The position numbers and the translations under genes are program-made. The notes under the pieces are model-generated. The model was not told the DNA's origin, did no database searches, and saw nothing but the letters and a program-made list of their open reading frames with translations. Positions 59,688-64,000 of a stretch of 64,000 nucleotides of DNA are shown here, piece by piece. The stretch spans positions 372,001 to 436,000 of the forward strand of contig JBBPHT010000020.1 of assembly GCA_038021145.1 (NCBI GenBank), read 5' to 3'. The DNA comes from Phyllosticta citriasiana. Lineage: Eukaryota; Ascomycota; Dothideomycetes; Botryosphaeriales; Phyllostictaceae. Position 1 is the stretch's first letter. The number at the start of each line of letters is the position of its first letter.

Positions 59688-60693
59688 ATGTTCGCGCTGG
59701 CTGAATTTGCAAAAGAAGGAAGGATTTTCAGATCAGAGACAGAGGCACCGATGTCGTCATCACCACGTTGGCAAACAAGAGTTTCTTCGTCTACAGTATC
59801 GTGCTGTGTGCGAGGTCTTGCATCTTCGGCAGACAGTGGGATCCAACAACGGCTGGCGGGGTGCGTCCAAGTTTCTGTTCTGCCGCCAAAGGTACTACGC
59901 CTTAGGCTGGAGCAGACCTAACTACCTGTCTTTGGCTATGTAGAAAGCGTGCGAGCAAGGGAAACGGATCGTTCGTTTTGACAAAGCAGATTCACATGCC
60001 GTGTCGCTCATTCTTGCCTACCGCTACGAACATCACACGCGGGGATCGCTGGAACAAGTCTCCAAGCGACGCTTTGCCGATGTGTCGTTGGAAGAAAAGA
60101 TTCGCGGCTTATCTCTCGCGTTTGCGCTTGCAGACCGATCCTACCTTTTCCTCGACATCAAATCCCGCTTGCTTACCCTCTTCAAGCAGCTGATGCTGTC
60201 GCTGTCGCTGTTTAAAGATGCGACGCAACCCAACGTCGTTTACACGCCCCCGCGCAATCCCGAGTACGACACACACGCCGCCAGACTAGGAGGGGTCATT
60301 GCCCACGTCATGCAGATTCCCGTGTCAGACAATCGGCTGCGTCATTCGGCTCTGTACAGACTTTCCTGACCTAGTCACTGCCTCTTGCGCCGGCAAAGCT
60401 TCGTGCGAGAGGTTGACGGTGTCGGAGGGTTCTGGAAAGATTTGGCATTGTGGACTCTCGCCAAGCCTGGAAAGCAACCGTACACATGTCCTTCTTGTCG
60501 ATCGGGCTTTGTGGGGGATTTGACAGGGTTCCTGGTGCCAGACACACCTCTTGTATGTTACGATTGCGGTGCGAGGCACATGGTGGAGGAGTGGGCCCGG
60601 GCGTGGGATGGAGAGAGCGGCGATGAGAGCAGAGAAGAGAGCAGAACCCCTCAGAACAAGAAGTATGAAGAGCGACCTGTCTGTAAAGGCTGA
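59688..60693 (+). CDS. BTB/POZ protein with C-terminal Cys motif, 5' end uncertain
   Basis: Three blocks can be joined in frame. 59732-59860 encodes a BTB start (DVVITTLANKSFFVYSIVLC). 59944-60353 follows an 83-bp intron with a CTAAC branch point and encodes FDKADSHAVSLILAYRYE and FADVSLEEKIRGL. 60399-60693 follows a 45-bp candidate intron and encodes FVREVDGVGGFWKDLALW and a CPSC...CYDC zinc-binding-like motif. Upstream, the natural beginning (ATG 59688, FALAEFAKEGRIF) is in a different frame from the BTB core. The mismatch is one nucleotide near 59730, and no intron lies between. Either the true first exon lies further upstream and splices at TTTTCAG (59731), or the gene carries a frameshift. 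BTB proteins mediate dimerisation or Cullin-3 recruitment. Confidence 0.5.
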
Positions 60694-60972
60694 AAGACAT
60701 TGCATTTGTTGGATGGTCTGTACTGCTTCGGCTCCAATGACATTTCCACGTCAATACGGTGTTGCAGGCTCTGGCTCGACTCGACGGTTTTGGGACTCTT
60801 GTTGTTCGTTTTCCGAGCCCGCGGGCATTGCGACTTTGGGCTGCATAATTCTGCACTCAAACAAGAATGTTAGCTTGGGACTTCCAGAGCCACATGTGCA
60901 ACGTGGTCATCGAGAGACTTGCCGGAAGACGCGTCCAATCAAGGACTTCACCTTCACCAATCGCCCATGTAG

Positions 60973-62010
60973 TCACGGCACCCGCGGCGCACTGGGCTTC
61001 TCTTCATCGGCAGCGCAATTTTCAGTGCGTTTGGGCGATTCAGTGCGTTTGGGCGAACGAGCTTTCTTCTTTCTGACAGGAATCCGACTGGGGGGTTCGT
61101 CCTCAGCTTCCGTGTCCGGCTGCAAGGCGGCGTCAATATGCGGATTGCGTTTGTTCCATTCGTTGACGGACGGAGCTTTGCCGCAAATGAAGCAAAGTGC
61201 AGGCAAACAGATCTTGAGCCTCAAGTCGTCTGCCTGGCGATATCCGCACGAGGGACAATGGCGTATCCGGAAGCCGTACTCGACGTTGATGTCGGCCATG
61301 GTCTCGGCAAAGCCGTCGATTCGATCGACTTCGGCTTTGAAGTTGGGACTCTGCCGGAACAGATCGATTCTGTGGGAAAGCTGGCAGAGGAAGTATCGCC
61401 GCAGGGGACAATCGGAGAAAGGATCGTTGTCGTGAGTCGTCTCGAGCACATCGCGAGCGATTCTCGCAAAGCCTGCCGGCGTTATCGGCTTTCCGAACCC
61501 GGTATACTTGTAGTTGAAAGCTTCAAAGGACAGGTCTACGAATTTGTAGAAGGCCTTGCGCTTGAGTCTGTCGATTTGGTATTTGTCTCCCATGGCGTGT
61601 AAGAGGACGTAGAATCGCAGCTCTGCTTCTTCCCCATTGCCCCCGAGTTTCCCGACTACGGGACCCTCCAGGAAATTACTGTACTTTCCCATGTAACAAA
61701 ACTCGAGCATAGCCTTGACCATTACTGGATGGTCTTCGTTGAGGTCGATGACTCTCGTTCTAGCCTCCTGCACTTGATGGTCAGCTTGGTTCAATGCGCT
61801 ATGGGAGTGTCATACAATCCATGGGGACTTTGGGTCGCAGGCCTTGAAGAAAAATCCCGACCTCGAGGCCAGTACAATCCTGTGGACATAGAATTTTTTT
61901 CCTTGGCAGCGAACAACGAGATCCGCGTACGTTCTGTCCTTGAAATGGCTCCACGGGAAGTCAGCTAGTTCCAGGACTACAGGAGTAGTGCTTTCGCTGA
62001 AGTCGGTCAT
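60973..62010 (-). CDS. BTB/POZ domain protein with zinc-finger-like tail
   Basis: Two exons, 62010-61816 and 61767-60973, with a 48-bp phase-0 intron give 329 aa. The BTB fold is clear: YADLVVRCQGKKFYVHRIVL, SRSGFFFKACDPKS, then TRVIDLNEDHPVMVKAML and YVLLHAMGDKYQIDRLK. A helical region follows, then a Cys motif (HCPSCGYRQADD ... CLPALCFICG) that could bind zinc. The C-terminal basic tail carries a tandem SPKRTE repeat and resembles a nuclear localisation signal. The family is widespread and variable in Dothideomycetes, usually without assigned function. It lies tail to tail with the BTB gene at 59688 and head to head with the one at 63118. Confidence 0.85.
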
Positions 62011-63117
62011 TCTAGGCACGAGGAGATTCAAGATTTCGACCTCGAAAACTTGGGTTGGGTCTCTTCGCAGTTTTTGATGAGGCTTTCTACTCGTATGTGA
62101 AAAGGGAGAGAAGAGGAGCTTTAGGGGGAAAAAAGCCCGATCGAGAGGAGATGGACGACTTGTTTTGAGTACAGCATCGGCGGCAACCGCACAAGAGACC
62201 GCTTGCTCGAAGTGGACATAGCCACCGGGTAGACCCGGCTCTACCATGGTCGGCGGCGATTTGGGTTCCTAGGTACGAGAACTTGTAACGAGGATTCAAG
62301 TTCCTGGACGCCAGAATACTCCGGAGCATTCATTCGTCTCGACAACAGAGACTCGGAGGATCCAACCCTCTCAACTCCGGAGTGCTCAGAAGCACTCATG
62401 GCCGAGCTCATGGAATCTTTCTCTCTCAGTCGTGTGTACCTGAAATGCTGCTGCAAGGCCTTGGTGCCCAGGGGTGGATGCCAACAAGGGCGCGAGGTGT
62501 GGTGTTGTGGTAGCAAGGCACCAAGGCACGCAAACCGTCGACGAAAGACTCGCTTATTTTACCGAATTGGTAAGTAGCGCCTGGCCATCTGACGACGGAC
62601 TTGCAACGTCTTCTTGTCACCAACCTAGTTCCATCAACTAACGAAGAGCGACTGGAAATTTCTTCATCGACTATCAACAGCTCGAATTTCACATGCTTGG
62701 AAACAGTCATGACCTGGCCCGTCTCGCAGCTTGAATTTGTCATGTGTGCCATGCCAATGTCGGACGGTCGGCTTTTGTCCTATCTGCAAAGTGGATTTCC
62801 ACGAAAGATCCGTCGACGACATTCTGGCTGTTGGGTCTTTTTCAATGGAGCCAACTGGAGCTGGGATCGACAGGTGAGCGGGTGGAAGTTTGGTTTTTGA
62901 TGAAGATATCGTCATGAATCAAGCGCGTTTTTTGGGTCTGTCTCACTGTTTAAACTTCACGGCACAACATATCGTACATCATAGGACAGCGCTCTCGAAC
63001 ATATCTTCATCTTTCTCTCCCTCTGGCTGTCTGCTCTGTTGATCAAAAACGCTCTCCCTGTGCTTGCTCTATCTGGACTGTCACTCCTCTCCGTCTCGGG
63101 ATTCCGCAACCGCAAAG
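62011..63117. other. divergent spacer between two BTB genes
   Basis: About 1.1 kb between head-to-head BTB genes. It contains two similar blocks around 62313 (ACTCCGGAGCATTCA) and 62379 (ACTCCGGAGTGCTCA). No gene is supported. Confidence 0.45.
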
Positions 63118-63929
63118 ATGCCACCACGAAGCCAAAATGTCGAGAGTGGAACCCTCCACTTGGACCAATTCCCAATGAGCGGTTTTCAACTTCGGGGAAA
63201 CACGGATTTGATCATACACTGTCAATCCAAAACATTCCATGCCCACAAAATCATTTTAAATACGAAATCAGGATTCTTCAACAAAGCTTGCGATCCAGAC
63301 TCCTTGAGCGTTAGTCTACCAGCCTCGCTGTTTAATACATAAGCAAGGCTAACATGAAGGAAGTGATAAAGTGTAGAGTGAGAACTAAAGCTCTATTTAT
63401 TCAAACTAACCGTTAACTATGTATACTCTCCTGATCTAGATAAGTAAGTGCTAACTCTATAAGCTAGTCTATGCTTATCTATAATCCCCTAACTATGTGT
63501 AATAGATATTTGAGTCCTGTTACTATTGAGATATAAGGGGCTATCATGACTAGGAGAGAGACGGCGAGCTGCTTGGCACTGTTACACCAAACTTCTAACA
63601 GGAAGCAGGCCAAGTTGGGCATCGTCAATCTCGACAAAGATCATCCGCTCCTAGTCAAAGCTATGCTTGAGATCTGCTACACTGACCGATTCGATGAAAA
63701 CATGTCTCCTTTAGATGCTGAGGGGAATTGGTCAGTCCCTGAAGAGGAATTACAGCTATGCCTCGAGCTGTATGCCATGGCGCATAGATATCAGATCGAA
63801 TTGCTGGAAAATGCAACTTTGGGAAAAGTTCGCGATTTACTGGGCAGCTTCTATCTAGCTGAATCCTCACAGTCTGCATGTATCACTCCTTTGGAAGCGG
63901 GAAGGGTCACACGCAGAGCACTCAAGTGA
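63118..63929 (+). CDS. BTB/POZ protein, possibly running past the right edge
   Basis: Exon 1 (63118-63309) encodes 64 residues: MPPRSQNVESGTLHLDQF, then DLIIHCQSKTFHAHKIIL and GFFNKACDPDS. It matches exon 1 of the neighbouring BTB gene (65 codons) in length and phase. The donor is GTTAGT at 63310. Exon 2 starts at 63606 or 63609 and encodes IVNLDKDHPLLVKAMLEICY and YAMAHRYQIELLENATL. The intron is therefore about 300 bp, against 48 bp in the paralog, and most of the extra is AT-rich. A stop ends the frame at 63929. However, a good intron (63926-63975, CTGAT branch, TTCTTTTCGCAG acceptor) suggests that coding continues beyond the window. The C-terminal zinc-like tail is not present here. Confidence 0.6.
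63330..63550. other. AT-rich insert inside a BTB-gene intron
   Basis: This stretch is visibly AT-richer than the surrounding DNA and contains blocks such as GATATAAGGGGCTATC and CTAGATAAGTAAGTG, reminiscent of a decayed LTR or MITE. No clear terminal repeats or target-site duplication could be fixed. Confidence 0.45.
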
Positions 63930-64000
63930 AGTCACCACGCGGGTGCACGGATGCGAAGCCTGATTCTTTTCGCAGTAATCAAACATTCTGATCAGCTGGT

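Overview
The window is nuclear DNA from a filamentous ascomycete (Pezizomycotina, probably Dothideomycetes; the species was not identified). Several features point that way. Genes carry short introns of about 45-125 bp with GTRNGT donors, CTRAY branch points and YAG acceptors. The gene content is fungal: AUR1, a phiA-like wall protein, a fungal rhodopsin-domain membrane protein, a GPI wall protein and BTB proteins. Coding regions are GC-rich, and intergenic DNA is full of pyrimidine tracts and microsatellites. I rebuilt exons by hand from splice signals and reading-frame continuity. Protein lengths given below are lengths of those spliced models.

Layout, left to right. AUR1 (738-2227, +) makes inositol phosphorylceramide. 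After 2.5 kb of repeat-rich DNA come a phiA-like wall protein (4732-5365, -) and the WD40 protein CMR1 (7691-9406, -). CMR1 shares a 276-bp divergent promoter with an Mtf2-like mitochondrial protein (9683-10912, +). Next are COQ9 (11110-11952, +), COP9 signalosome subunit 3 (12401-14051, +) and, after 3 kb of microsatellites, a 1325-aa MIT-domain protein (17118-21224, +). MRM2 (22672-24295, -) and RFT1 (24898-26625, -) follow, then a six-exon rhodopsin-domain membrane protein (27715-29226, +). RNA polymerase I subunit RPA1 (29599-34868, -) is divergent from PRP3 (35153-36925, +). Alternative NADH dehydrogenase (38365-40287, -) and arginase (41321-42498, -) come next.

From 42.5 to 58 kb the window is gene-poor. 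It holds a candidate 68-aa protein (45392-45655, +), a conserved-looking 203-aa protein (52632-53300, -) and a SET-domain protein (55489-56244, -). It also holds several unusual repeats: a 15-bp inverted repeat, a 12-bp minisatellite, a diverged 0.2-kb tandem duplication and a 33-bp minisatellite. A GPI-anchored wall protein follows (58271-59122, +). The right end (59.7-64 kb) is a small cluster of three diverged BTB/POZ genes. The last one has an intron swollen by AT-rich DNA and may run off the edge.

Most genes are unlinked housekeeping genes: sphingolipid and N-glycan synthesis, ubiquinone and NADH oxidation, rRNA synthesis and modification, splicing, and protein degradation control. No secondary-metabolite cluster, intact transposon, tRNA or rRNA gene was found. 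The accessory-looking parts are the BTB cluster, the rhodopsin-domain gene and the repeat-rich 42-53 kb stretch.
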